The notes beneath the pieces were generated by a model. It did no database searches and had not been told where the DNA came from. It saw only the letters and a list, made by a program, of their open reading frames with translations. The position numbers were made by a program, and so were the translations under genes. 64,000 nucleotides of DNA from Aureispira sp050633105 (GTDB lineage: Bacteria > Bacteroidota > Bacteroidia > Chitinophagales > Saprospiraceae), in assembly GCA_050633105.1 (NCBI GenBank), contig JBOEFW010000068.1, positions 9,824 through 73,823 on the forward strand, written 5' to 3'. Positions 9,223 to 17,221 of this stretch are shown here, one piece after another. How positions within the stretch are numbered: the first letter of the stretch is position 1; each line of letters opens with the position of its first letter.

Positions 9223-10536
9223 ATGAAGAAATTTTTTTTAGGCTTTTTAGCTTTGGCTAGTGTAGCCACGATGCAGGCGCAGAATCAGAACCCCAAAACT
9301 GCGACAACGAATGCTTCTACGAGCTTGAGTCTCTATGATACCGATCCTACCAATTCAGCAGAGTTGGAAAAAGCTAGAAAAGACATTGATTATGCTGCAG
9401 GGCATGAAAAAACAATGACGGATCCTAGAGTTTGGCGCACCAGAGGTAAAATTTACAATCGTGTTGCCTTTAACAATGAATTAAAAAGTAAAAACAAAGA
9501 TGCAGGTGTTAAGGCCCTAGAGTCTTTTGATAAAGCTTGGGATTTGGAAGCTGCCAAATTAAAAGAAAAAGGAAAAGACATTGGTAAGATTCCTGCTAAG
9601 CCAGAATTTCAAAGTGGTTATGAGGCAACAGCTCGCGCTTTGTATAATGGGGGAGCAGATGCTTACAATGCAGAAAATTATGAATTGGCTTACCAATCTT
9701 TCATGGGCATCATGGGGATTACTCCTAGAGTCAAAGAAGGATTAGCCAAAAAGCCTGTCAAGTTAGTGACCATCACTAAAATTGACATGGTGCAAGAAGC
9801 AGCTCGTTTAGGTGGCATGGCTGCTATACAATTGGGCAAACCAGAGGAAGCAGAGCGTTTGTTACTGCCTTTATTGGATGGAAAGAAAATTGATGAGCAA
9901 TTTATTCCTACCACCTACAGCATGTTAGCTACTTCTTGGCAAAAAGCAGGGAATATGAACAAAGCCAAAGAAATTTTAGGCAAAGCACGTCAATTATACC
10001 CAGCGAACCAAAGTTTGTTAATTTCAGAGATCAACATCGCTTTGTCAGAAGGCAAATTAAAGGAATTAGAAGGTAAATTGAAGCAAGCAGTAGAAGCAGA
10101 TAAAGAAAACGTAGAATTACACTTTGTTTTGGGTAATGTTTATGATGGGATTTTTAGAGAAAAATTAGAAGCGGGCGAAAGCGAAGTTGCTAGTGATTTC
10201 TTTAAGAAAGCCGTAGATTGGTACTCTAAAGCCGCAGAAATTGACACCAAACACTTCAATTCTCTATATAGCTTAGGCGCTTTACATGTGAATTATTCCA
10301 ACTCTTTTGCTAAGGACATGAATGAGATCACCAACATGAAAGACCCTAAGTATAAGGAATTAGAAAATGGATATAACAACCTGTTAGACAAAGGATTAGT
10401 TCATTTATTGGCTGCTGAAAAAATCCAAGGAGATGATATTGGAGTAGCTATTGCGCTGAAGGAAGTGTACAGCCGTAAAAACGATGAGAATAACTACATG
10501 AAATACAAAGCTAAAGTAGAGCGTTTGCAGAAATAA
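9223..10536 (+). CDS. Exported tetratricopeptide-repeat protein
   Basis: 437 residues. A signal peptide (residues 1-19, hydrophobic LGFLALASVATMQAQ) precedes alpha-helical TPR-like repeats; recognisable units include AEEAERLLLPLL-, AGNMNKAKEILGKARQLYP and HFVLGNVYDGI-type helices between residues ~200 and 330. It is presumably periplasmic and scaffolds protein contacts; the partner is unknown. It is a single-gene unit ended by a strong terminator, and is the last gene that is clearly of the host chromosome before the integrated elements. Confidence 0.85.
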   Translation: MKKFFLGFLALASVATMQAQNQNPKTATTNASTSLSLYDTDPTNSAELEKARKDIDYAAGHEKTMTDPRVWRTRGKIYNRVAFNNELKSKNKDAGVKALESFDKAWDLEAAKLKEKGKDIGKIPAKPEFQSGYEATARALYNGGADAYNAENYELAYQSFMGIMGITPRVKEGLAKKPVKLVTITKIDMVQEAARLGGMAAIQLGKPEEAERLLLPLLDGKKIDEQFIPTTYSMLATSWQKAGNMNKAKEILGKARQLYPANQSLLISEINIALSEGKLKELEGKLKQAVEADKENVELHFVLGNVYDGIFREKLEAGESEVASDFFKKAVDWYSKAAEIDTKHFNSLYSLGALHVNYSNSFAKDMNEITNMKDPKYKELENGYNNLLDKGLVHLLAAEKIQGDDIGVAIALKEVYSRKNDENNYMKYKAKVERLQK

Positions 10537-10557
10537 ATAGTTGTGAAGCTTACCAAT

Positions 10558-10596
10558 AAAAAAGTGTCTTTTCCAGAAGGAAAAGACACTTTTTTA
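10558..10596 (+). terminator. Terminator of the TPR gene
   Basis: AAAAAGTGTCTTTTCC pairs with GGAAAAGACACTTTTT around an AGAA loop, ending in a T6 run, 22 bp after the stop codon. The hairpin sits inside a spurious GTG-initiated reading frame, which is one reason not to call that frame a gene. Confidence 0.92.
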
Positions 10597-10928
10597 TTAA
10601 TTCAATGTTTATGCTTCAATAGAAGAAACGTAACAGGTATAGATGCTTTTATAAAAAAGTTCAAGAAGCAGATCGTTAGAAGCATACAAGGCGCTTGTGA
10701 ATCGCATAGATTTTTCTTGGTAAACGCAGATCTATATTAAGTACTAGAAAATAGCTTGGGGGAGTTGTAATTTCAGAAGTGTATAGCTTCTAAGATTATT
10801 GTTAAAGCAGGTCGAGCTATGGAGAAGGGAAATGGAAGTAAGGTTTTTGCTAGGCTTCACCTGTTTGTTGTTGTATGGACTGTTAGGGGGGATGAAGTTT
10901 TTATTAGGCTTAGTTTTCGAAAAAAGTT

Positions 10929-10956
10929 ATTTAACATAAGATAAGGTATATAAGGC
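10929..10956 (-). other. Candidate left attachment site (dif-like)
   Basis: The first 11 bases, ATTTAACATAA, are the exact reverse complement of the XerD arm of E. coli dif (TTATGTTAAAT). They are followed by GATAAG and an arm (GTATATAAGGC) that does not resemble the XerC arm. A partner with the same GATAAG centre lies at 29225-29252. The surrounding gap (10537-11068) also has a 12-bp direct repeat CTATATTTTTAG at 10956 and 11000 and no other gene. Assignment as attL is inference. Confidence 0.45.
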
Positions 10957-11068
10957 TATATTTTTAGCTTGAATAGCAGGAGAGTAGAGATCTGCTATAC
11001 TATATTTTTAGAGGGTTTCAATCAAAAAATAGTATTTTTTGTTCTATTGATTTAGACAATAAAATATA

Positions 11069-11434
11069 GTGCTAATGGTTAATGAAGATACTTTTTTTTA
11101 TGATTTTATTATAGGAGTGGATCAAGATAAAAAGCAATGGAAGGAGCGCAACATAAAGATGCCAGCATCTAACCCTTTACATGCTTTACAGCTTTATAGA
11201 TTGTTTACTCTTGGGAGAAATAATATAGATAATTACTACTTTAAGAATTTAGATTTTGCTATAAAGCCGTTAAAAGTTAAAGAGGCAGACCCCATCTTGT
11301 ATTTTTTAAAATATTCGGTTCGCAGGATCATTGAGTACAAGAAGACATCAACAAACGGACGCACACAGCCAAGATTTAAACGTTCAAGAGTGTTTTTTAT
11401 ATCAGATGGGCTAAAACTTAAAGAGGTCAAATAA
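11069..11434 (+). CDS. Hypothetical basic protein, first gene of the + strand element
   Basis: 121 residues, rich in Lys and Arg, no signal peptide and no family recognised. An in-frame ATG at 11075 is an alternative start. It stands 12 bp before the amidase and is the first gene inside the putative attachment site, so an early or regulatory role is possible but unsupported. The C-terminal part (FKRSRVFFISDGLKLKEVK) is strongly basic, consistent with nucleic-acid binding. Confidence 0.55.
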   Translation: MLMVNEDTFFYDFIIGVDQDKKQWKERNIKMPASNPLHALQLYRLFTLGRNNIDNYYFKNLDFAIKPLKVKEADPILYFLKYSVRRIIEYKKTSTNGRTQPRFKRSRVFFISDGLKLKEVK

Positions 11435-11446
11435 TAAGCACAAAAA

Positions 11447-12073
11447 ATGAAGAATAGCCACAAAATAGGAATGTTAATAGTTGGAATTTTCCTTTGGAAT
11501 TCTGTATCGAGCAGCGCGGGAGCTGGTCTTGATATGTCTGATTATACGCCTAATATTATCAATGGATACAATACAGGCTATTTAACACAACATCCAACTT
11601 TAAGATACAATAATAGGAGTCTTGGGCAGATTGAGCAAGTTGTAATACATCATTTTGCTCAAGCTGGACAAGATGCAAAGATTGTTGCTAGTTATCACAC
11701 TTGGCATAAGGATGCAAATAAGAATGAATGGCCTGGTGCGGGATATAGTTTTATAATAAATGAGGATGGAACAATAGTTATTTGTTTTCCCTTGGGTAAA
11801 ATTACATACGGGATCAAGAACGAGAATACTAAAAGTATTAACGTTGCTCTGGCTGGTGACTTTGACAACGAACAAGTGAGAGAGGTACAAATAAAGGCAC
11901 TTTATTACATCTTATTGATGATTAAACAAGAGGTACCACAGGAGTTAAAATTGATCGGCCACAGGGACGGAAAATATACCTCTAAAAGTTGTCCAGGAGA
12001 GAACATGTACAACTATTTAAAAACAATGCCTATTCCACCAGGATATTATAAAGGCGGTAAACTAGTTGCTTAA
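11447..12073 (+). CDS. N-acetylmuramoyl-L-alanine amidase (PGRP/Amidase_2 type), exported
   Basis: 208 residues with an N-terminal signal or anchor helix (residues 8-24). The Amidase_2 fold shows the zinc ligands His68/69 (VVIHHF), His172 (IGHRDG) and Cys182 (SCPGENMY), plus the WPGAGYSFII segment around residue 95. It should cleave the amide bond between MurNAc and L-Ala in peptidoglycan. In a virus this is a lysis or entry enzyme. It is followed after 3 bp by a diverged copy lacking these ligands. Enzyme class is firm from the motifs; phase of use is inferred. Confidence 0.9.
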   Translation: MKNSHKIGMLIVGIFLWNSVSSSAGAGLDMSDYTPNIINGYNTGYLTQHPTLRYNNRSLGQIEQVVIHHFAQAGQDAKIVASYHTWHKDANKNEWPGAGYSFIINEDGTIVICFPLGKITYGIKNENTKSINVALAGDFDNEQVREVQIKALYYILLMIKQEVPQELKLIGHRDGKYTSKSCPGENMYNYLKTMPIPPGYYKGGKLVA

Positions 12074-12076
12074 TTT

Positions 12077-12724
12077 ATGAAGAACCAGGATCACGGTATG
12101 AAAAAAACTTGGGGGGCTGTAGCGCTTTTTTTGGGAGCATATCTAGTAGTTAATAAAATAGCTAATAAGGATAAGATACCAGCTATTGATTATCTAATAG
12201 CACCAGTAAGCGCGGCCAATGGACAAACGCCAACAGGGCAAGGAAGCAATAGTATTGCTTTGCCGCAACACCCTACAAAGAAATTTAACCAAGGGACTTT
12301 GTCCAGACTTACGCAGGTAGTGATATATCAATCAGGAAGCGAAACGGAGACAGTTCAAGAGATTGCGCAAGATCATATCATTTTTGGAAGTTCTCCAACA
12401 ATCAGGTTTCATGAGTATATAGAACGAAACGGGGATTTAGTTCATTGTAACCCTTATACCTCTATTATTCCTGATTTTAAGGACTCTAACAGTTATAGCC
12501 TTAATGTTGCCTTAGCTGGTGACTTTGACAAGCAAGCACCAACAGCCGCGCAATTGCAGACGCTCAATAAGTTACTAGCAGTAGAGATCAGGAAAGAAGT
12601 TGTACAGAATTTAACGGTAATAGGTTACCAAGGAAGTACAAGAGAGTATCTAGGAGCGACTTTATACAATGCTATTGCCGCAATACAATTGCCTAAAGAT
12701 TATTCATTAAGTGTACTATATTAA
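12077..12724 (+). CDS. Membrane-anchored amidase-fold pseudoenzyme (paralogue of the preceding gene)
   Basis: 215 residues. It shares with its neighbour QHPTxx(Y/F)N, LxQVVI and an identical NVALAGDFD block, so the two are tandem paralogues. Every zinc ligand is replaced: the HH pair is Tyr84-Gln85, the GHRD histidine is Tyr184 and the SCPG cysteine is Tyr191. An N-terminal membrane helix (about residues 10-26) is present. It is therefore unlikely to hydrolyse peptidoglycan and may bind it, act as a structural protein, or regulate the active copy. The frame is intact, so it is not simple decay. Confidence 0.8.
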   Translation: MKNQDHGMKKTWGAVALFLGAYLVVNKIANKDKIPAIDYLIAPVSAANGQTPTGQGSNSIALPQHPTKKFNQGTLSRLTQVVIYQSGSETETVQEIAQDHIIFGSSPTIRFHEYIERNGDLVHCNPYTSIIPDFKDSNSYSLNVALAGDFDKQAPTAAQLQTLNKLLAVEIRKEVVQNLTVIGYQGSTREYLGATLYNAIAAIQLPKDYSLSVLY

Positions 12725-12734
12725 AATAGAAATA

Positions 12735-12923
12735 ATGTTATATCAAGACGGAGATAAATTGTACTTAACTCAAGAAGAAGTAAACGACTTAGTAACCCAA
12801 CTACAAAATAGTTACGCAGGGCACGACGGCACAGCAGTACTAGTAATAAAAAGAACTATGTTTAAAGAAGAAGAAGGCGGCGTTTGTAATTGTTGCAAGC
12901 AAAAGAAGGAACAAAATAACTGA
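12735..12923 (+). CDS. Small Cys-containing hypothetical protein
   Basis: 62 residues from the ATG at 12735, which begins 10 bp after the previous stop; a longer start at 12711 would overlap the pseudo-amidase gene. The N-terminus is acidic and helical (LTQEEVNDLVTQLQ) and the C-terminus carries CNCC followed by Lys residues, a possible metal site. No family recognised. Confidence 0.6.
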   Translation: MLYQDGDKLYLTQEEVNDLVTQLQNSYAGHDGTAVLVIKRTMFKEEEGGVCNCCKQKKEQNN

Positions 12924-13080
12924 ACGGTTGCAAACATGGGTTCGATTCCCTCCAGTTAACAGGTAAGGCCATTTGGCTAATTATATTAGGCTTGCAAAGC
13001 CTTTAGAATATGCAAAACGTTACTACACCAAAGCAACTAGAGCAAATGCCACTAAGGCAGATTAAAACCGCTCTAGTTGT
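12917..13080 (+). ncRNA. Structured intergenic region with a tRNA T-arm-like hairpin
   Basis: The 226-bp gap before the replication-type gene holds four nested or serial hairpins. TAACTG (12917-12922) pairs with CAGTTA (12953-12958) and encloses GGGTTCGATTCCC, a perfect T-arm-like stem-loop. Next come GGCC/GGCT at 12968, AGGCTT-GCA-AAGCCT at 12988-13002, and a 9-bp stem AACTAGAGC/GCTCTAGTT at 13035-13079. No complete tRNA can be folded. It could be a small RNA, a degenerate tRNA, or a replication or packaging signal. Confidence 0.5.
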
Positions 13081-13149
13081 GTTTTAAATCAAAGTTCCTG
13101 CTCTCCACTACCAATAGTAAGCAAGAACTAATCAAAAAATACTGTTAAA

Positions 13150-14697
13150 ATGAAAGATCATTTTAAAGAAGGGCTTTCCCTTGCTCCAAAGATACGTTTT
13201 TTTGAGCTGTTTAACAAGAAAGCTGCTGCAAATTTTGGTCAAATGCTGTGTGATGATTTTCAAGCATGGTGGCAGACGATAAAAGGCCATAACAGGGGCG
13301 GCGTAGTTGCTAGCACAATAGATACCATGCACGCTATTTTAGGTTGCCTGGCTGCAACGATGGAAGACCTACGCGAGAATCAACCAGAATTATACATCAA
13401 GACGATTTTAACTGGTGAGTACTTTGTATTTGTCAATAGAGGCACCATAAGCTCCAAGATTAACCAGGGCGGAACCTACAAGAACACAAGGACAGGAAAT
13501 AGGACGGCATATAATCAAATTAACCGCCTGTTAGAGGTAGGTTTTTTGGTAAAGAAGCTTAATTACTCTACTAAAGTAGATAAGAAGACAGGCGAGCTTT
13601 TAAACCCCTATCCAGAAGATTTAAACCCCAACGGAAACGGTCGAATTCAGCTTTTTTTAAACCCTGATGTATTCCAAGTGAATAAGAAATTTGCTCGAAA
13701 ATTTGAAGAGCTAAAAGAGTATTTAATGAATACTTTTCCTATAGAAGTACCTTTTACTAAGAAGAAGAATAATAAAGTTAAAATAGATAGTACGGTAGAT
13801 TGTGGACAAAGTGACTTAGACAACTTTAAGGCGGTGTTGGCTACCGCCAACGGTAACAATTTACAAAAAAGGCATGAACAGGCAGGCCAATTGATGGACA
13901 AAAGCAAATTTTCGCGCGGGAAAAAAAGAGATTTCCGCCGCAAAAAATACGAATCGGTGGAGGATGTACAGCAAAAAGAACTCCTGGGCCTTTGCAATCA
14001 CTTGTTTTTCCCTCAGCGCCAATTTACCGAAACAATTACCAGCGATGCTCATACCGCTATAGCTCTACAATTGAACAGTATTGAAAAGTATGTTCATGAG
14101 TACAGAGCAGATAAAGTAAAATCCTACACCGCCCGCGATAAATACCAAAATGCTAAGCCAAAAACAAAAAATTGGATGCTGAAACGCTACTACAAGCGCC
14201 TACCCTCTTTGCGAAAAGCTGCACTGGAGATCCTAGCCGTTGCGCTAGGTATACAACGCAACCATGCCCAAAAGAAAGGTTATCTCCATAAGATACAACA
14301 CTCATCTAATGATCCTGTTAGACTTTTTACATCTAGTAATCTAGAACATGCTATTGGCTATGCTTTGCGCGATTGGCGCAAACAAACAGACAATTATTTT
14401 GCAAATAATGATGATTTAGAAATCTATCATAATGCGGCAAAATTGAGTATAAAAGCCTACAGCGAAATTATAAAGAAAAATGTAGAAAAAGGCTTGTATC
14501 AAGGCTTTGTATACGCCGTGCAGCAGTTTAAAAGGTTTAAAGAGATCTTATCTAAAGCCGCACTTTCAGAGAGTAGCAAAAAATCTTTAGTTCTGGCATT
14601 TACTAACAGACTAACTCCCCTATACAAATTACTCCAGCCGAAAGAAAAAAGCCACTTGTACAGTTGCGCTATTACTAACTATCAATCAATTCTTTAA
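13150..14697 (+). CDS. Putative replication initiation-type protein (winged-helix N-terminal region)
   Basis: 515 residues, soluble and very basic. Residues ~95-145 (GTISSKI.., TAYNQINRLLEVGFLVKKLNY) have the helix-helix-wing spacing of a winged helix, like plasmid and phage initiators and DnaD-type proteins. A Lys/Arg-rich linker (SRGKKRDFRRKKYE, about 255-270) leads to a helical C-terminal half. No HUH-type His motif, primase motif or Walker box is visible. Position directly after a structured intergenic region and its size suggest the replication protein of the + strand element. That role is inference; the family is not recognised. Confidence 0.6.
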   Translation: MKDHFKEGLSLAPKIRFFELFNKKAAANFGQMLCDDFQAWWQTIKGHNRGGVVASTIDTMHAILGCLAATMEDLRENQPELYIKTILTGEYFVFVNRGTISSKINQGGTYKNTRTGNRTAYNQINRLLEVGFLVKKLNYSTKVDKKTGELLNPYPEDLNPNGNGRIQLFLNPDVFQVNKKFARKFEELKEYLMNTFPIEVPFTKKKNNKVKIDSTVDCGQSDLDNFKAVLATANGNNLQKRHEQAGQLMDKSKFSRGKKRDFRRKKYESVEDVQQKELLGLCNHLFFPQRQFTETITSDAHTAIALQLNSIEKYVHEYRADKVKSYTARDKYQNAKPKTKNWMLKRYYKRLPSLRKAALEILAVALGIQRNHAQKKGYLHKIQHSSNDPVRLFTSSNLEHAIGYALRDWRKQTDNYFANNDDLEIYHNAAKLSIKAYSEIIKKNVEKGLYQGFVYAVQQFKRFKEILSKAALSESSKKSLVLAFTNRLTPLYKLLQPKEKSHLYSCAITNYQSIL

Positions 14698-15108
14698 ATG
14701 GCACGCATCAAATTAGAAGTTAAATATTTTGACAAGGATCATACTATTTCGCGAAAGAATGTAGGCCAAGAAGAACCAAATTTTAAGAGGTTAGAATCTA
14801 ATATTTTAGGTGGGCACGCTGGTTGTTGGGATTGGGCAATAATGTACGTTAACGATGAATTAAGCCACTATTACCACCACAGTACAGGAGCCGACCGATT
14901 GAATAAGGTTGATTATTTCGAGGCAAAAAATAGGGATAAGGTGAATATTTACATAGTGTTCAAAAATGGCACTACTCGAACGATTACAGACAAGAGCACA
15001 GCAGATCTTCTCAACTATTTTAATGTATCAGTTGGATCCGTTCAGGCTTGGAAGAATAATAAGATCATAGCCGAGTACAAAGGCACAAGAATATTTTATA
15101 AAAGTTAA
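14698..15108 (+). CDS. Hypothetical protein
   Basis: 136 residues, starting directly after the TAA of the preceding gene, so translation is probably coupled. Soluble, mixed alpha/beta, rich in aromatic residues with a His/Tyr cluster (ELSHYYHHSTGA, about residues 60-71) that could hold a metal. No family recognised. The C-terminal half (residues ~85-135) reads as short beta strands with a helix resembling a helix-turn-helix (TADLLNYFNVSVGSVQAWKN), so DNA binding is possible. Confidence 0.6.
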   Translation: MARIKLEVKYFDKDHTISRKNVGQEEPNFKRLESNILGGHAGCWDWAIMYVNDELSHYYHHSTGADRLNKVDYFEAKNRDKVNIYIVFKNGTTRTITDKSTADLLNYFNVSVGSVQAWKNNKIIAEYKGTRIFYKS

Positions 15109-15124
15109 CAAATACTTACCCGAA

Positions 15125-15310
15125 ATGGCAAAGCAAGTTCCTATACAAATAACCTATAAACCTACTTGCCCTTATTGTGGCTGTGAAGACACTAATAATT
15201 TGATTAACAGTGGTAAAGAAGTCCTAAACGTATGCCAAAAATGTAAAAGGTACTATAAATATTGTTCTCTGCAAGTTAGAATGTATACCTCTAAGAAAAT
15301 AGGAGAATAG
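15125..15310 (+). CDS. Small zinc-ribbon protein
   Basis: 61 residues with two Cys pairs, CPYCGCED (residue ~15) and CQKCKRYY (~38), spaced as in a four-Cys zinc ribbon. It resembles the product of 16578-16775 in length and pattern (CPYCGxED..C..C..Y), so the two are paralogues. Likely a nucleic-acid- or protein-binding accessory factor. Exact role unknown. Confidence 0.7.
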   Translation: MAKQVPIQITYKPTCPYCGCEDTNNLINSGKEVLNVCQKCKRYYKYCSLQVRMYTSKKIGE

Positions 15311-15368
15311 CTAAGAGCATAACGAATTGATATAACACCATTTATTTAAACAACAAAAAAATACCACA

Positions 15369-15890
15369 ATGAGCAAGAAAGGCAAAGTATCTGGAGTAAT
15401 TCCAAAAAACGGAAATCCACAAGAGCACCCAAATTCAGAAGCACAAAAAATGCGCAAACAATATTTGGAAAGTGTAGAATTTTTCCCACAAAAACAAGAT
15501 GCCCGAATCAATAAGATACAGGGGTTAATACAAGCTGAATTTGAAGATACAGAAACGAGCCAAGAAACGAAGCTCAGAAATAGCAAACTTGTATTAGAAG
15601 AAATAGCCAATTTGTTAGCAGAGACAGTACTATCAGGAATTTTATCAAGGGAAAATCTGATTGAATCCGTTTTTCATAAAATTCAGCAGATCGTAAACGA
15701 GTTGCAAGCACCCAGTAAGGAAGAGCAAGAATTAAAGAACTATATACAATTGGTTGCAGAGGAAAAATTTAAAGAGCATGAACTTTACTTTTTAGGCAAT
15801 GAAGGTAAGATATTAGAACACATGCTGAAAGTATTTTTCTTGCTAAGTGATCGAATAATTAACTACACTCCTGAGGAGCCGACCAACTAA
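15369..15890 (+). CDS. Helical hypothetical protein
   Basis: 173 residues. The N-terminal ~45 residues are polar and probably disordered (KGKVSGVIPKNGNPQEHPN); the rest is predicted helical with many Glu and Leu. No membrane segment and no recognised family. Its leader, CTAAGAGCATAAC followed by an AAACAACAAAA stretch, recurs before the next gene, suggesting shared regulation or a duplicated cassette. Confidence 0.55.
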   Translation: MSKKGKVSGVIPKNGNPQEHPNSEAQKMRKQYLESVEFFPQKQDARINKIQGLIQAEFEDTETSQETKLRNSKLVLEEIANLLAETVLSGILSRENLIESVFHKIQQIVNELQAPSKEEQELKNYIQLVAEEKFKEHELYFLGNEGKILEHMLKVFFLLSDRIINYTPEEPTN

Positions 15891-15925
15891 GAGCATAACA
15901 ATATTTATTCAAACAACTAAAAAAA

Positions 15926-16576
15926 ATGATCATGGATCAAGGAAAGGAAAAAGGAATAGAAGCATTTTTAGAAATGTTTAAAAGTGCTGTAGAGGAGCAC
16001 AAAACACCAGTAGAAGCTTTTAGAGTATTTATAAGAGACCTACTAGCAAAAAACCAAGATGCGCAAATAGATGCGATAACAGAGTCATTCAACCAAAGAC
16101 TAGCTATCTATAAAAATGACTATTGCGAAGCTTTTAAAGATTTAGCAAAAGACATGTTAAAAGTTAACGAGGAGATTTTAATTCCTGACGAAGTCCAGAA
16201 GCTACAAGAAGCAAACCTTTTCCCCAATCACCCTACTGTAGTCAATAGCTTTGCTCTTCATAATGAGTACAGAGTTATAGAAGTAGAATTCAAAGAGGAT
16301 GATCATAAATTGACACAAATGTTTTGTAATAGCATACATAATGCTACTTATGAGCATGGAGCACTATACTTGAATATTTCTGAAGAAACAGCCCGTTACA
16401 AAGAATATTTAGGCTTGTATGATTTAGCCAAAGCTGGCGATTTATCAGGCAGAGAAGTAAATATAAAATTACGTGCTATTGCTATGAATTTAGAAATACA
16501 CCAGCAAATAGAGCTAGAGAATAATTTTCCTGTGATCGCTCCTAGAAAATTTCCTTCTCCAATTTTACCAAGATAA
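15926..16576 (+). CDS. Helical hypothetical protein
   Basis: 216 residues, soluble, largely helical, rich in Glu and Lys. An ATG at 15932 is an equally plausible start. No domain recognised. The leader repeats that of the previous gene (CTAAGAGCATAAC at 15887, then TTATTCAAACAAC). The zinc-ribbon gene begins 2 bp after its stop, so the pair is probably translated together. Confidence 0.55.
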   Translation: MIMDQGKEKGIEAFLEMFKSAVEEHKTPVEAFRVFIRDLLAKNQDAQIDAITESFNQRLAIYKNDYCEAFKDLAKDMLKVNEEILIPDEVQKLQEANLFPNHPTVVNSFALHNEYRVIEVEFKEDDHKLTQMFCNSIHNATYEHGALYLNISEETARYKEYLGLYDLAKAGDLSGREVNIKLRAIAMNLEIHQQIELENNFPVIAPRKFPSPILPR

Positions 16577-16577
16577 A

Positions 16578-16775
16578 ATGAATCAACAGCCGCCAAATAA
16601 TATCAAAACAGAACAAACCGACTGGCCAACGTGTCCTTATTGCGGCTTTGAAGACCCAGAAAAGGCAGACGAAAGCGGCGATTATATAGATAAAAAATGC
16701 ACAGAATGTGCAAAAATTTATTCAGTTGTCGGAATTAGAACATTAATGACGTTCTTTTTCTCTGAAAAGAAATAA
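16578..16775 (+). CDS. Small zinc-ribbon protein, paralogue of 15125-15310
   Basis: 65 residues with CPYCGFED near residue 16 and CTECAKIY near residue 39, the same four-Cys plan and similar C-terminal hydrophobic run as the 15125 protein. Translation is likely coupled to the upstream gene. The repeat of this small family within 1.5 kb suggests gene duplication inside the element. Confidence 0.7.
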   Translation: MNQQPPNNIKTEQTDWPTCPYCGFEDPEKADESGDYIDKKCTECAKIYSVVGIRTLMTFFFSEKK

Positions 16776-16786
16776 TTATTAAAAAC

Positions 16787-16821
16787 GGGAAGAGTGCACC
16801 CACAAAGATACAGCTCTTCCC
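16787..16821 (+). repeat. Intergenic hairpin, copy 1
   Basis: GGGAAGAG pairs with CTCTTCCC around a 19-base loop that starts TGCACCCACAAAG. The same element recurs at 17160-17194 with a changed base pair that keeps the stem. It is followed by TTATTCAAACAAACAA, which leads to the start of the next gene. Confidence 0.75.
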
Positions 16822-16848
16822 TATTCACTTATTCAAACAAACAAGACT

Positions 16849-17127
16849 ATGAACAAGAAATTGAAAATATTAATACGCCAGCTGGCCGCACTTGTATCAA
16901 TATGCGCTATAAGCTATACCCTTATAGATTTGTTCCCGTTAGAACACGCGGTTAGTATTACAAAATTAGAAAAGGACGCAAATGATGCCATGCAGCACTT
17001 ATCTATTCTGGCTTTAGTAACCTTGGTTTACCTCACGTGCGCTAATCCAATAGTAATAATTAAACACACATTCAAGGACAAAAACGGGCATGATGCCCGC
17101 AGAAGAAAACCAACTACCAGACCATAG
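16849..17127 (+). CDS. Small membrane protein
   Basis: 92 residues with two hydrophobic helices (about residues 8-26 and 46-68) and a Lys/Arg-rich C-terminal tail (KDKNGHDARRRKPTTR). Probably an inner-membrane protein; it may be a virion membrane protein or a holin-like lysis protein, which cannot be decided by eye. It lies between two copies of the GGGAAG hairpin. Confidence 0.55.
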   Translation: MNKKLKILIRQLAALVSICAISYTLIDLFPLEHAVSITKLEKDANDAMQHLSILALVTLVYLTCANPIVIIKHTFKDKNGHDARRRKPTTRP

Positions 17128-17159
17128 AATAACAACCGAAAACTAACCCTATAAAAAAC

Positions 17160-17194
17160 GGGAAGGGTGCACCCACAAAGACACAGCCCTTCCC
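17160..17194 (+). repeat. Intergenic hairpin, copy 2 (covarying)
   Basis: GGGAAGGG pairs with CCCTTCCC; the loop is identical to copy 1 except at one base (GACACAG for GATACAG). The seventh stem base changed from A to G and its partner from T to C, so pairing is preserved. Followed by the same TTATTCAAACAAACAA leader before the next start codon. Confidence 0.75.
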
Positions 17195-17221
17195 TATTCA
17201 CTTATTCAAACAAACAAGTTA

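Noticed and set aside
10543..10740. 65-codon frame starting at GTG after the TPR gene
   Set aside because: Its first third is the intrinsic terminator of the TPR gene, and the rest shows no protein-like composition.
12917..13003. Circularly permuted tRNA-Cys (T-arm first, GCA anticodon arm later)
   Set aside because: The candidate 3' and 5' acceptor strands would share the same four bases (TTAA), and no D-arm can be folded, so a mature tRNA is impossible as written.
13150..14697. Rolling-circle (HUH) replication protein
   Set aside because: No His-x-His pair with a downstream catalytic Tyr arrangement could be found.
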